A stretch of DNA of 64,000 nt from Pseudomonadota bacterium (lineage in GTDB: Bacteria; Pseudomonadota; Alphaproteobacteria; Micavibrionales; UBA1664): contig RFNZ01000005.1 in assembly GCA_009926935.1 (NCBI GenBank), positions 62,001-126,000 of the forward strand. The letters run 5' to 3'. The notes below the pieces were generated by a model. It was given only the letters and a program-made list of their open reading frames with translations, was not told the DNA's origin and did not search any database. Below, piece by piece: positions 28,491-37,217 of the stretch. Numbering within the stretch: position 1 is the first letter of the stretch; each line of letters begins with the position of its first letter. The position numbers were made by a program, and so were the translations under genes.

Positions 28491-29236
28491 GGTTTGAGGA
28501 GGACACGTGCCGTGACACTAAGGCTTACCTCTGACTCGCCTGCTTCGGCGACGGGGGTTGCTACGTCAGACACTCCTTTTTCCATGGCCATCATGCTGGC
28601 GCGACCATAGACCGGATAGATACTTGGTGCCGAGCCGTTGATGTTGATATCGATGACATCATAACTGCTTTTACCCAGGGCCGAGGCTGCAATTTTTGCC
28701 TTGTCACCAAGCTGCTTTAAAGCTTTTTGCATGAGCTGGTCCTGAACGCCTTCAGACTTTTCACGGCTTAGACTGTAATTCATGCCGTTCATAATGAATC
28801 CTTTGGTCTGGATTTTTCCGGCAAGTTCCAAAAGTTTTGAGGAATCCGAGCTTTCGAGATCAATGGTCTGGGTACCGCGCCATTTTTTGCTGGATGAAAC
28901 GGCCTGACCCGTGCGGGGGTCTATAATCTGACCTTCGTCGTAGACATAAACGTAATAACTACCCGTTGTTGCTTTTACCGTTGAATAGTTTTTTGCTTCA
29001 GCCACGGCTTCCGCAACGGCTTTGTTGATGCGATCCTGAATTTCATTGGCGGAACCGCCGTCAAGTTCGTAGCGCAGAGAAGCCGAAAGCGTGTCTTGCG
29101 ACAGCTTCATTTGCTCGGTGACAGTAATGTTGAGGATGCTGTGACCGGCAGGCGGCAAGTCTAGGCCGTTTTCTTCGGCCTTTGCCGGAAGAGCGACGGC
29201 TAATGCTAAAAGAGCTGAGAGCAGAGCGATGCGCAT
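28487..29236 (-). CDS. SIMPL-domain (DUF541) exported protein
   Basis: 249 aa with a signal peptide ending AKA-E near residue 20. The mature protein begins with the family-typical LNITVTEQMKLSQDTLSASLRYEL and has TIDLESSDSSKLLELAGKIQ and the C-terminal SVTARVLLKP. SIMPL/DUF541 proteins are periplasmic or outer-membrane-associated and of poorly defined role. Overlaps the nicotinate phosphoribosyltransferase start by 4 nt, so both are probably one transcript. Confidence 0.82.
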   Translation of the reverse strand: MRIALLSALLALAVALPAKAEENGLDLPPAGHSILNITVTEQMKLSQDTLSASLRYELDGGSANEIQDRINKAVAEAVAEAKNYSTVKATTGSYYVYVYDEGQIIDPRTGQAVSSSKKWRGTQTIDLESSDSSKLLELAGKIQTKGFIMNGMNYSLSREKSEGVQDQLMQKALKQLGDKAKIAASALGKSSYDVIDININGSAPSIYPVYGRASMMAMEKGVSDVATPVAEAGESEVSLSVTARVLLKP

Positions 29237-29314
29237 GTTTTGGAACCTCCAACCTTTATGGTGTTCCTAAGGTAAACGATGTGAATGGCAAAGAAAAGGC
29301 GTGGTTAAGGCAAA

Positions 29315-29722
29315 TCAGGCGAGGCGGTCAAGGAGGTCTCGTTCCATCTCATCAGCGACTTTGATGACAGCAAGATTTGCTTTGTAGGCAAGGGCTGCCG
29401 TACGGGCATTTATAAGCTCGGCGCCGTAATCGACGTTTGGTGCTTCCACAAGGCCCTGAGAGTCAGCATAAGGTGAATCCGGCTGGTAGGCCGGTGTTGT
29501 TGCTGGATCCCGTTCAACCACTTCAGCCTGAGTTCCTTGAAGTTCGCCTGTTTCGGCACCTATTGATACCTGTACGACATCTACGGGTGTGTAGGCATCC
29601 GGCCCTTCAGTGCCCTCGCGGGCGCCCACCGTATGCGCATTCGCGATGTTTGAAGCGGATGCGGCTACTCTTGTAGAGGTGGCGTTTAGGCCAGAAAGTG
29701 CGATGGTAACAGGGCTAACCAT
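29315..29722 (-). CDS. Flagellar basal-body rod-like protein (FlgC-like)
   Basis: 135 aa. The N-terminus IALSGLNATSTRVAASASNIANAHT is the rod-protein signature with the ANG/N-I-A-N motif, and the C-terminus VDYGAELINARTAALAYKANLAVIKVADEM matches the rod C-terminal helix of FlgC/FlgB proteins. The middle is Glu/Thr/Pro-rich with little similarity. No other flagellar gene is in the window, so it is a detached paralogue whose link to flagella is uncertain. Confidence 0.75.
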   Translation of the reverse strand: MVSPVTIALSGLNATSTRVAASASNIANAHTVGAREGTEGPDAYTPVDVVQVSIGAETGELQGTQAEVVERDPATTPAYQPDSPYADSQGLVEAPNVDYGAELINARTAALAYKANLAVIKVADEMERDLLDRLA

Positions 29723-29774
29723 TGTTATATGGTATCAGGAAAAGGTTAATTTGAAGCCAAAAATGAAGTGTTTT

Positions 29775-30650
29775 TTATAAGACTTCATCAGGTGCTATCT
29801 GGTTTCTGAGCCAGGTGCGCTGGCGCTTGGTGTATTGGCGTGTTTCGATTGCAGTGGCCTCAACGGCATCAGGTAAAAGGAGTTCATTTTTCAATACGCG
29901 GCGGAGATATTTGAAGCCGTGGGCGACTGTAATGGGTGCATCTTCAGGCACGCTACCGTCTTCTATTTGTTTGCTGAGAGATGCAACTTCATCCATCACG
30001 CCGTTGTTTAGCATGGCTTCAAGACGTTTCCTGATTTTGGTTTCAAGAATTTCCTTTGGTGGATTAATGACTGTTACATGAAACCGCCAGTCGGCCGGCG
30101 GCTTTTGTAATGGGATCGCCTGCCACTCCGCCAGGCTTTTGCCTGTAGCTTCCAGCACTTCCATTGCACGCAAAATGCGTTGTGTGTCACCGGCTTTGAG
30201 CTTTGCGGCCATGGTTGGGTCACGTTTTTGAAGATCGGCATAGACAGATGGCAAACCTTCCGTATCAATACGTGATCTTACATTTGCACGTATCTCTGGA
30301 GAAATATCGGGCATGGGAGAAAGCCCGTCCATGAGGGCCTTGATGTACATGCCTGTACCGCCAACAAGGTATGGTGTACGGCCTAATTTAAATGCGGATT
30401 GTATTTCACGGGTAGACATGACGACCCAGTCCGCCGCGGACATTCTTTCAGTCGATGCCAGAACCGAATAGAGGACGTGCGGTATGCCCGCCGTTTCTTT
30501 TTGTGTCGGCTGGGCGGTCAGGATCGGCAACGCGTCATAGCATTGCATGGCATCGGCGTTGATGATCGTGCCGTTATCCGATTTTGCGCGTTCAACCGCG
30601 AGGGCTGATTTACCACTCGCGGTTGGACCGATGATAACCTTGATGATCAA
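29775..30650 (-). CDS. miaA: tRNA dimethylallyltransferase
   Basis: Adds a dimethylallyl group to A37 of tRNAs reading codons that start with U. 291 aa with P-loop GPTASGKSALAVE at residues 8-20, NADAMQCYDALPILTAQPT, the GGTGMYIKALMDGLSPMPD region and TRQYTKRQRTWLRNQ near the C-terminus. Its start overlaps the stop of the Deg protease gene by 4 nt, so it is downstream in that transcript. Confidence 0.95.
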   Translation of the reverse strand: MIIKVIIGPTASGKSALAVERAKSDNGTIINADAMQCYDALPILTAQPTQKETAGIPHVLYSVLASTERMSAADWVVMSTREIQSAFKLGRTPYLVGGTGMYIKALMDGLSPMPDISPEIRANVRSRIDTEGLPSVYADLQKRDPTMAAKLKAGDTQRILRAMEVLEATGKSLAEWQAIPLQKPPADWRFHVTVINPPKEILETKIRKRLEAMLNNGVMDEVASLSKQIEDGSVPEDAPITVAHGFKYLRRVLKNELLLPDAVEATAIETRQYTKRQRTWLRNQIAPDEVL

Positions 30651-32212
30651 GGCTTGGGAGCCTCGGGGATTGGTGCCGCAGGCTCTGCCGGTGGCGGCGT
30701 TGTTGCAGGTTTTGCCGCCGAAAGTTTGACAGCGATAAACTGTATGTCACCCTGACGGTTGACGAGCATTAAGACCGAGCTTTTTCCTGCAGCTTTGACA
30801 TCAGCAATCGCCTTTTTGACCTCATCTATTGATTTAACCGGTCTTTGACCGAGTTCTACGATGACATCGCCCTCCATCAAACCCTTGCGAGCTGAATCCG
30901 AGTTGCCGTCCACATCCATGACGACAAGGCCCGTAACATCGGACGGGAGGTTGAACTGAGTCCGGATGTCCGGCGTCAGCGGCATGAGCTTTGTACCCAG
31001 TTCGGGCACCAGCTCACCGTATTCTGGTTTGCCGGGTTCGGTTGGGTCCTGCTTTTCAATCAGGCCCTTTTCTTCGGCGACTTCAAGTTCACCTACTGCT
31101 ACCTGCAACGTTACTTCCTTGCCCTCACGCCAAACTGTCATCGGAACAGTCTTGCCTATTTCTGTTTCGGCAACGATTTTTGGAAGAGCGCGCATATCGG
31201 CTACAGGTTTGCCATCAAAACCGATGATAATATCGCCAGCCTTGATGCCGGCTTTTTCGGCTGGGCCTGTACCGGTGAGGGATGCCACAAGGGCTCCGCG
31301 CGGTGTTTTAAGACCCAAGCTTTCTGCGATTTCTTCGGTAACGGTCTGGATACGGACCCCAAGCCATCCGCGGCGGGTTTTGCCGTATTTTACCAGCTGA
31401 TCGATGACTGATTTGGTCATGGCTGAAGGGATGGCAAAACCGATGCCTACAGATCCACCCGAAGGTGAGAAAATAGCTGTGTTGATCCCGATCACCTCGC
31501 CTTTTACGTTGAACATCGGGCCGCCCGAGTTGCCACGATTGATCGAAGCATCGGTCTGTATGAAATCGTCATACGGCCCCGCATTGATGTCGCGCTTACG
31601 GGCCGAAACGATACCTGCAGTTACAGTACCACCGAGGCCGAACGGGTTACCAATGGCTATGACCCAGTCACCGACGCGCAATACATCCGAATTGCCGAAG
31701 GAAGCGGCTTTGACATCATGCCCTTTGAGATCGGCCTGCAGGAGAGCGATATCTGTCTTTTCGTCCTTACCGATGACGCTGGCATTGACGATCGAGTCGT
31801 CATGAAGGGTTACGCGGATTTCCTGTGCATCCTTAATGACGTGGTTGTTTGTAACGATATAGCCTTTTTCAATATCAATGATGAAGCCTGATCCCAGTGA
31901 TGTGGGCGGTATGGCCTGCATCTGGTCTTGATGACGTTTCATGTAGTCGTTAAAGAAATCCTCGAAAGGGGATCCTTGAGGAAACTCCGGCATTTCAGGC
32001 ATAGGCTGCTGGCTTTCCGGATCCAGCTTTTGTGTAGAGGAAATATTGACGACGGTTGGCAAAAGGCGGTCTGCAAGATCGGCAAAGCTGCTTGGGGTGC
32101 CTATAGATGCATCGGATACGGCCCAAGAAGGGGTCGAAAAACCGGTATACGCAAGGGTGCCGAGCGCGGCCGTAGTTAGTACGGCTGAGGTCAGAAGTAA
32201 TTTGCGAAACAT
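30647..32212 (-). CDS. Deg/HtrA-family periplasmic serine protease
   Basis: 521-aa periplasmic chaperone-protease. Signal peptide at residues 1-32; trypsin-like domain with catalytic His124 (VTNNHVIKD), Asp154 (KTDIALLQ) and Ser229 (RGNSGGPMF); PDZ1 from about residue 293 (WLGVRIQTVTEEIAESLG) and PDZ2 from about 395-500; a Pro/Ala-rich tail follows. AAGGAG stands before ATG. Lies downstream of hflK-hflC, an arrangement common in alphaproteobacteria that links it to envelope quality control. Confidence 0.94.
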   Translation of the reverse strand: MFRKLLLTSAVLTTAALGTLAYTGFSTPSWAVSDASIGTPSSFADLADRLLPTVVNISSTQKLDPESQQPMPEMPEFPQGSPFEDFFNDYMKRHQDQMQAIPPTSLGSGFIIDIEKGYIVTNNHVIKDAQEIRVTLHDDSIVNASVIGKDEKTDIALLQADLKGHDVKAASFGNSDVLRVGDWVIAIGNPFGLGGTVTAGIVSARKRDINAGPYDDFIQTDASINRGNSGGPMFNVKGEVIGINTAIFSPSGGSVGIGFAIPSAMTKSVIDQLVKYGKTRRGWLGVRIQTVTEEIAESLGLKTPRGALVASLTGTGPAEKAGIKAGDIIIGFDGKPVADMRALPKIVAETEIGKTVPMTVWREGKEVTLQVAVGELEVAEEKGLIEKQDPTEPGKPEYGELVPELGTKLMPLTPDIRTQFNLPSDVTGLVVMDVDGNSDSARKGLMEGDVIVELGQRPVKSIDEVKKAIADVKAAGKSSVLMLVNRQGDIQFIAVKLSAAKPATTPPPAEPAAPIPEAPKP

Positions 32213-32306
32213 GGAAAGACTCCTTGTTGATGTAGGATTTGCAGGTTCGGACAGGATTTTGACAAAAAAAGGGCGTTGTGTCGCCTGCCAAATAACCGGC
32301 CTTAAC

Positions 32307-33245
32307 CTACTTTCCGTCTACGGCGTTGGATTTCATGTATTTGAGAAAATCGCTTTCGGGGCTCAACACCAGCGTTGTATCCGGGCTAGCCAGAGTGTTC
32401 TGGTAGGCAAACAACGTTTTTACATAGGCGTAAAACTCAGGATCTTCATTCGCGGCTGACGTAATAAGACCGATCGCTTTTTTATCGCCTTCACCGCGTA
32501 TGATCTCGGAGTCTCTCTGGGCTTCAGCCAGAATGATAGTGCGCTCTTTTTCTGCGGTGGATTTGATTTCTTGTGCTTTTTCCTGACCTTTGGCGCGTGT
32601 TTCCGTGGCCTCTTCGCGGCGCTCGGTGATCATGCGGCTGACGGTTGAGTCACTCAGTTGTTCAGTCAGATCAGCGCGGCCGATGCGTACGTCCACAATT
32701 TCTACGCCGCGCTCTTTCATTTCGCGGTTAACACGGTCGCGTATCTGTCCCATGAACACGGCACGTTGTGATGATAACAACTGGGGTAAAGTTGCTTTAC
32801 CCAAAACATCGCGTGTTGCGGCATTCATCACGACTTCAATGCGTGCCTGTGCATTGGCTTCACCTTTCAGGCGCTGCAAAAACAGCAAAGGATCAACGAT
32901 ACGGTAGCGGGCGAAAGTGTCGACAACGATAGGGATTGAGCCTGCGTGCTGGAGGAGGTCGGGGTCACCCTCTTTCAAGGCTTTTGTTATTCTTGTTTCC
33001 TCGCTCCGAAGGTTGACGCGCTCGGGTGCCGGATCAACGTCGAGGACGCGGCCATCAAAGTACTGAACGGTTTCAATGGGCCAGGGTAGTTTTGCTTTTA
33101 AGCCTGCGGTCGAATGCACTTTTACAGGCTGGCCAAATCGTAAAACGATAGCCTGCTGCGTTACATCCACGGTAAAGATCGTGGCTGCAAGGATACCAAT
33201 GATAGCCGCGCCTAAAAGGAAGAGATTGTTAAAGTTCATCTGCAT
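32307..33245 (-). CDS. hflC: HflC, modulator of FtsH protease
   Basis: 312-aa membrane-anchored SPFH-domain protein. One N-terminal membrane helix (about residues 7-27), then VDVTQQAIVLRFGQP, VDTFARYRIVDPLLFLQ, a long coiled coil (RITERREEATETRAKGQEKAQEI) and AYVKTLFAYQNTLASPDTTLVLSPES. With HflK it forms a ring around FtsH and limits its activity. It starts 8 nt after hflK. Confidence 0.94.
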   Translation of the reverse strand: MQMNFNNLFLLGAAIIGILAATIFTVDVTQQAIVLRFGQPVKVHSTAGLKAKLPWPIETVQYFDGRVLDVDPAPERVNLRSEETRITKALKEGDPDLLQHAGSIPIVVDTFARYRIVDPLLFLQRLKGEANAQARIEVVMNAATRDVLGKATLPQLLSSQRAVFMGQIRDRVNREMKERGVEIVDVRIGRADLTEQLSDSTVSRMITERREEATETRAKGQEKAQEIKSTAEKERTIILAEAQRDSEIIRGEGDKKAIGLITSAANEDPEFYAYVKTLFAYQNTLASPDTTLVLSPESDFLKYMKSNAVDGK

Positions 33246-33253
33246 GGCTTTCC

Positions 33254-34369
33254 TTACTGTGTTGCGTCTTGTGGGAGTGGCGCACGCTTGATATCAAGCG
33301 GCAGAATAGATACGGCGCCTTGTGTGCCGGCCTTTTGGTCAAGCACAACGCGGTTTGCGTTCAGCATTACCAGCTCCATAGTTTCTATGTAGAAACGATC
33401 GCGAGTTACTTCCTTGCCGGTGCGGTAGGCTTCAAGTATCTGGGTAAAGCGTTTGGCATCACCTGTTGCTCTTGCGATTACATCCTGCTTGTAGGCTTCT
33501 GCCTGCTGTTTCATCTGGATCGCTTCCCCGCGGGCTTTCGGGATGATGTCGTTGCGGTAAATTGTAGCCTCGTTCTGATAGCGCTCGGCATCTTGACGGG
33601 AGGCAGCTACATCGTTGTAAGCAGCCAAAACTTCGGGATGGACCGTTGCCTCTTGTATTAGAACCTGCTTGATAGCAACGCCTGACTTGTAGGAGTCGAG
33701 TACGCTCTGCATCAGTTTCTGGATGCGTACGGCGACATCATCGCGCCCCTCGGTAATGATGGTTTGCAGGTTTGTCTGCCCCACGGCTTCACGGAGCGCG
33801 CTTTCAGCCACACGTTTGATTGTCTGCTCAGGGTTACGGATGGAAAAAAGAAACTTTTCGGCTTCGGTGATGTTCCAGAGGACGACGACATCGATATCGA
33901 CGATATTGGCATCGGCTGTCAGCATCAGGCTTTCTTCTGTGACGTCACGTTTGTTACTACCTGGGTAGCCGCCATCCAAAAATCCGACTTGGGTCCGGCG
34001 GTCCAACATCACGTTGAGCTTCGTGACGGTTTCGACCGGCCAAGGCAAAGCGTAGCCGAGACCAGGCTGTCCCTGTGTGCGGTCAATTGCGCCAAAGCGT
34101 TTAATGACAGCGTTCTCGCCCGGTTCAACTCGATAAACGCCGCTACCGAGCCATACAAGTACTGCGATTATGATTGCAAAGAGTATGAACCTGCTATCCG
34201 GGCCGCCGCCTATGACCCCTTTCGCCTGCCGTAGCAGAGACTCTATATCAGGTCCGCCATTATCGGGCGTTGGTCCTTGGCCCCACGGGCCACGGTTTTG
34301 TGGCGGTTGGCCCCATGGATTTCTACGAGGTTGTTTGTTGTCGTCATTGCCAGTCATGCGCGCGCCCAT
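33254..34369 (-). CDS. hflK: HflK, modulator of FtsH protease
   Basis: 371 aa. A cytoplasmic Pro/Gly/Asn-rich N-terminus (about residues 1-58) with repeated WGQ/GPWGQ units precedes one membrane helix (61-80), then the SPFH domain beginning GVYRVEPGENAVIKRFGA and the LRQAKGVIGGG segment before the helix. Coiled coil ends DVIARATGDAKRFTQILEAY. Longer than HflC, as usual. First gene of hflK-hflC-deg-miaA and divergent from mrp. Confidence 0.94.
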   Translation of the reverse strand: MGARMTGNDDNKQPRRNPWGQPPQNRGPWGQGPTPDNGGPDIESLLRQAKGVIGGGPDSRFILFAIIIAVLVWLGSGVYRVEPGENAVIKRFGAIDRTQGQPGLGYALPWPVETVTKLNVMLDRRTQVGFLDGGYPGSNKRDVTEESLMLTADANIVDIDVVVLWNITEAEKFLFSIRNPEQTIKRVAESALREAVGQTNLQTIITEGRDDVAVRIQKLMQSVLDSYKSGVAIKQVLIQEATVHPEVLAAYNDVAASRQDAERYQNEATIYRNDIIPKARGEAIQMKQQAEAYKQDVIARATGDAKRFTQILEAYRTGKEVTRDRFYIETMELVMLNANRVVLDQKAGTQGAVSILPLDIKRAPLPQDATQ

Positions 34370-34414
34370 TAGATGTGGTAGATATTAGGTGTCATACGAC
34401 AGGGGTAAGATAGC

Positions 34415-35476
34415 TTGTTAGGGCTGATTGGCAACCGGAAACCGAATGAAAACGCACTCAAAAAAGCTCTTCAGGGCATTGAGGGCGGAATTCTTGACTC
34501 CGTTCTTGTGGATGGGGACCGTGTTACCGTTGTTTTGACCGTTTCTGGCGATATGCCGCAGGCCGCCATAGAAAAAGATGCCGAAGCGCGTGCTAGAACG
34601 GTTAAAGGGGTCAAGAATGTTGCCGTTATCATGACGGCGCAGAGATCGGGCCCAGTTGATCCTAAGAGCAAAAAGCCGTCTCATGGCATCGACATACCCG
34701 TTAAAAACATTATTGCCGTGGCCTCAGGCAAGGGCGGAGTCGGTAAATCGACGGTTGCTGTCAACCTAGCCGCTGCCTTGTCTTTGAAGGGGTTGAAGGT
34801 TGGATTGCTGGATGCCGATATTTACGGCCCCAGCCTGCCCAGACTTACCGCCACCAAAGACAGAAAGCCTGAGCGTATTAATGAAAAAATCATTCCCATT
34901 CAGGCCTGTGGCCTCAGTCTCATGTCCATGGGGTATCTGGTTGATGAGGCTTCGCCCATGATTTGGCGCGGGCCGATGGTGCAGTCCGCCGTGCAGCAGT
35001 TGCTGCGCGATGTTGATTGGTCGGGCCTTGATGTTCTGGTTCTTGATTTGCCACCCGGCACGGGTGACGTGCAATTGACGCTTGCCCAGAAGGTGCAGCT
35101 GACAGGCGCTATTATCGTATCCACACCACAAGACATTGCGTTGATTGATGCGCGCAAGGGGCTTGAGATGTTTCGTAAAACCAATGTGCCGATTTTAGGT
35201 ATTGTCGAGAATATGAGCCACTTCTGTTGCCCGAATTGTGGAACACGTTCAGATGTATTTGGTCATGGCGGTGCCAGACTTGAGGCTGAAAAAGCTGGTG
35301 TGCCATTTTTGGGCGAGATACCGCTGCACGCAAGTATCCGCGAACAATCCGATGCAGGTGTACCTGTTGTGATTGCTGCGCCTGAAAGCCAACAGGCGAA
35401 GGCGTTTACGGATATTGCATCGTTGGTGATTGTATCTTTAGCGGTGCCCTCTCAAGTTATAGTGCAACATAACTGA
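34415..35476 (+). CDS. mrp: Mrp/ApbC-type iron-sulfur carrier ATPase
   Basis: P-loop ATPase that carries and inserts Fe-S clusters. 353 aa: N-terminal MIP18/DUF59-like domain (residues 10-75), deviant Walker A SGKGGVGKST at 104-113, DADIYGPSLPRL switch, LDLPPGTGDVQLTL, and the cluster-ligand pair in FCCPNCG near residue 270. TTG 34415 is the likely start, with AGGGG upstream. Divergent from hflK. Confidence 0.93.
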   Translation: MLGLIGNRKPNENALKKALQGIEGGILDSVLVDGDRVTVVLTVSGDMPQAAIEKDAEARARTVKGVKNVAVIMTAQRSGPVDPKSKKPSHGIDIPVKNIIAVASGKGGVGKSTVAVNLAAALSLKGLKVGLLDADIYGPSLPRLTATKDRKPERINEKIIPIQACGLSLMSMGYLVDEASPMIWRGPMVQSAVQQLLRDVDWSGLDVLVLDLPPGTGDVQLTLAQKVQLTGAIIVSTPQDIALIDARKGLEMFRKTNVPILGIVENMSHFCCPNCGTRSDVFGHGGARLEAEKAGVPFLGEIPLHASIREQSDAGVPVVIAAPESQQAKAFTDIASLVIVSLAVPSQVIVQHN

Positions 35477-35538
35477 GCGTAAGGCCATCAGCCACCTGAG
35501 ATAGGGCGTAAATGTATCTATTTTGCGCAGAAATTTTT

Positions 35539-36021
35539 TTATGCGTGCAAAGAGGCTGCAGATTTAGCGTCTTGGCGATTACCTTCTTCAACGATGCGAC
35601 GCATATCGAGAACGATAATTTTTTCCAAGCCTGCATCGGTGACCGTTGCGCTCAAGGTACGGCCATTTGATTTTACTAAGATATATCCGTCTTCCTCGAG
35701 TTCTTTTAGAAGGCGCTGTCTTTCGCCTCTTGCTGACATGTGTGGCGGCAATTCAATGATTTCGCCGTTACCCTGTTCGAGGCTTAGCATAACGCGAGAG
35801 AGGAATTCATTCATAAACAGACCTTTTTCGGTCATGATGGTGTTAAACCAAGGTCGAGGACCCAAATTCTTTTTATCATCGCCTTCACGTGAAAATGCCG
35901 CGCACATGCTTGTGACTGCTGTGAACCTTGCAGCCCTGACGCTCAAGAGAAGACTGCCTTCCGCACGTTCTTTCGTTCTCGCGGCTTTAAAAGCTGTTTT
36001 CACGTCAAATTTCGCAGTCAT
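35539..36021 (-). CDS. Small unknown protein with possible winged-helix C-terminus
   Basis: 160 aa, not recognised. The start has AGGAG upstream (7-8 nt). The second half (GERQRLLKELEEDGYILVKSNGRTLSATVTDAGLEKIIVLD; only general shape is claimed) looks like a helix-turn-helix followed by a beta wing, as in MarR/PadR-type folds. The N-terminal half is basic with an isolated Cys. No membrane segment. It lies alone between mrp (convergent) and the diguanylate cyclase gene. Confidence 0.6.
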   Translation of the reverse strand: MTAKFDVKTAFKAARTKERAEGSLLLSVRAARFTAVTSMCAAFSREGDDKKNLGPRPWFNTIMTEKGLFMNEFLSRVMLSLEQGNGEIIELPPHMSARGERQRLLKELEEDGYILVKSNGRTLSATVTDAGLEKIIVLDMRRIVEEGNRQDAKSAASLHA

Positions 36022-36085
36022 ATTTTTCTCCTAAGGCTGACTAGGGGCCAAAGTAGGAGGTTTTCTTTATTATGTCAATAATAAG

Positions 36086-36119
36086 AAAACCCGGGTCCGG
36101 CTTGGGGTCCGGACCCGGG
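36086..36119 (-). terminator. Strong GC-rich terminator after the diguanylate cyclase gene
   Basis: CCCGGGTCCGG (36090-36100) and CCGGACCCGGG (36109-36119) are a perfect 11-bp inverted repeat around an 8-nt loop. On the minus strand it is followed by TTTTCTT. It lies about 100 nt after the cyclase stop and 70 nt before the start of the unknown gene downstream. Confidence 0.8.
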
Positions 36120-36216
36120 CCTCTGGAAAGCGACTTGCCCTTGGGGTTGAGGCTTGGGTTGGAGGAGGACAAATCGCCGTTCTTTGCGTCCGGCTTTCAG
36201 GCGGACGAAGCTCGTA

Positions 36217-36990
36217 TCATGCGCGGACCCTTTCGTGAGCCTTGGCATCCTTGCGGGCAGCGCGTTTGGCTTTGACCGCATACATACTTGAATCAGCGCC
36301 GTGAAGAACGCCATCGACAGTGTCACCTGCGGCGTAAGCCCGCATACCGATGGATGCGCGGATAGCGATTTTTTCGCCTTTCCAGCGTAAGGATAGGGAG
36401 TTCAGGCGCATGGCCAGTTGTTGCGCGCGATCGACGGCTGCCATCACATCGGCGTTGGAGAAAAGGAGTACAAATTCATCGCCGCCCAGGCGTCCTGCCA
36501 AGTCCATGCGGCGGATTGTGCCTTTCAGGGCTTCAGCAACCAGGCGCAGTGCTGCATCGCCAGCTGCATGGCCGTGGGTGTCGTTGATGAGTTTGAAGTT
36601 ATCAAGATCAATCATCAGCAGGAGGCCACCTTTGGTCAGGCCCCGTGTCGTACGATCCAACTCACGGTCAAAGGCTTCGACAAAACCGCGGCGGTTGGCA
36701 ACGCCGGTCAGTTCGTCCGTGGTGGCTATTGCCTCCAGATGCTCAATGCGGGTGCGCTGTGTTGTTATTTGGCGATGCGCCTCATCAAGGGCGCTATTGG
36801 CCTCGCGCAGCATATCAAGAGCGATGGTGGCGATACGGCGAAGGGAGGCGTCATCCTTCAGTTCATGCAGTTTTGATTTCAGGCTTTCTTCGTGCGAACC
36901 CGCATCTTCACGCAGCAGCTGTATAGCCGTAAAAGCCTCGGGCGAGCTTATGCTGATCGTTTTGCTTTTGAGCACTGCATCGGAAACCAT
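36217..36990 (-). CDS. Diguanylate cyclase (GGDEF protein)
   Basis: Makes cyclic di-GMP from two GTP. 257 aa: a helical N-terminus of about 85 residues with a coiled coil, then the GGDEF domain starting ATTDELTGVANRRGF. The active-site GGDEF is at residues 169-173, intact, and the inhibitory I-site RRMD lies at 160-163, exactly five residues ahead. No membrane helix or sensory domain is evident. The Lys/Arg-rich tail follows. A strong terminator lies downstream. Confidence 0.9.
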   Translation of the reverse strand: MVSDAVLKSKTISISSPEAFTAIQLLREDAGSHEESLKSKLHELKDDASLRRIATIALDMLREANSALDEAHRQITTQRTRIEHLEAIATTDELTGVANRRGFVEAFDRELDRTTRGLTKGGLLLMIDLDNFKLINDTHGHAAGDAALRLVAEALKGTIRRMDLAGRLGGDEFVLLFSNADVMAAVDRAQQLAMRLNSLSLRWKGEKIAIRASIGMRAYAAGDTVDGVLHGADSSMYAVKAKRAARKDAKAHERVRA

Positions 36991-37217
36991 GGTCGCAATC
37001 CTTTTTCTTTCGGAAAGAGTTATTGCGAAAGCCGTGCCAAACTTAATTCGTTATAAAATCATTTAAAATCATATATTTATCGATAAATCCTTGTTGCCTG
37101 TGGGCGTCGGTATAGGCGCTAGACCCAAAAAGAAGCAAATGTCACGGGAAATATTTGCCTATCTCAAAGCCTAACCCCTTTCAGAAACGCCGTTTTTTTC
37201 TTAAAATGGAAAGATAT

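Noticed and set aside
32046..32459. 137-aa plus-strand frame across the deg-hflC junction
   Set aside because: Overlaps the start of one conserved gene and the end of another; composition is shadow-like.
36072..36275. 67-aa plus-strand frame with GSGLGSGPG repeats
   Set aside because: The repetitive residues come from the terminator stem at 36090-36119; no ribosome site.
36350..37066. 238-aa plus-strand frame opposite the diguanylate cyclase
   Set aside because: Ser/Arg-rich shadow of a GGDEF gene with an intact active site on the other strand.
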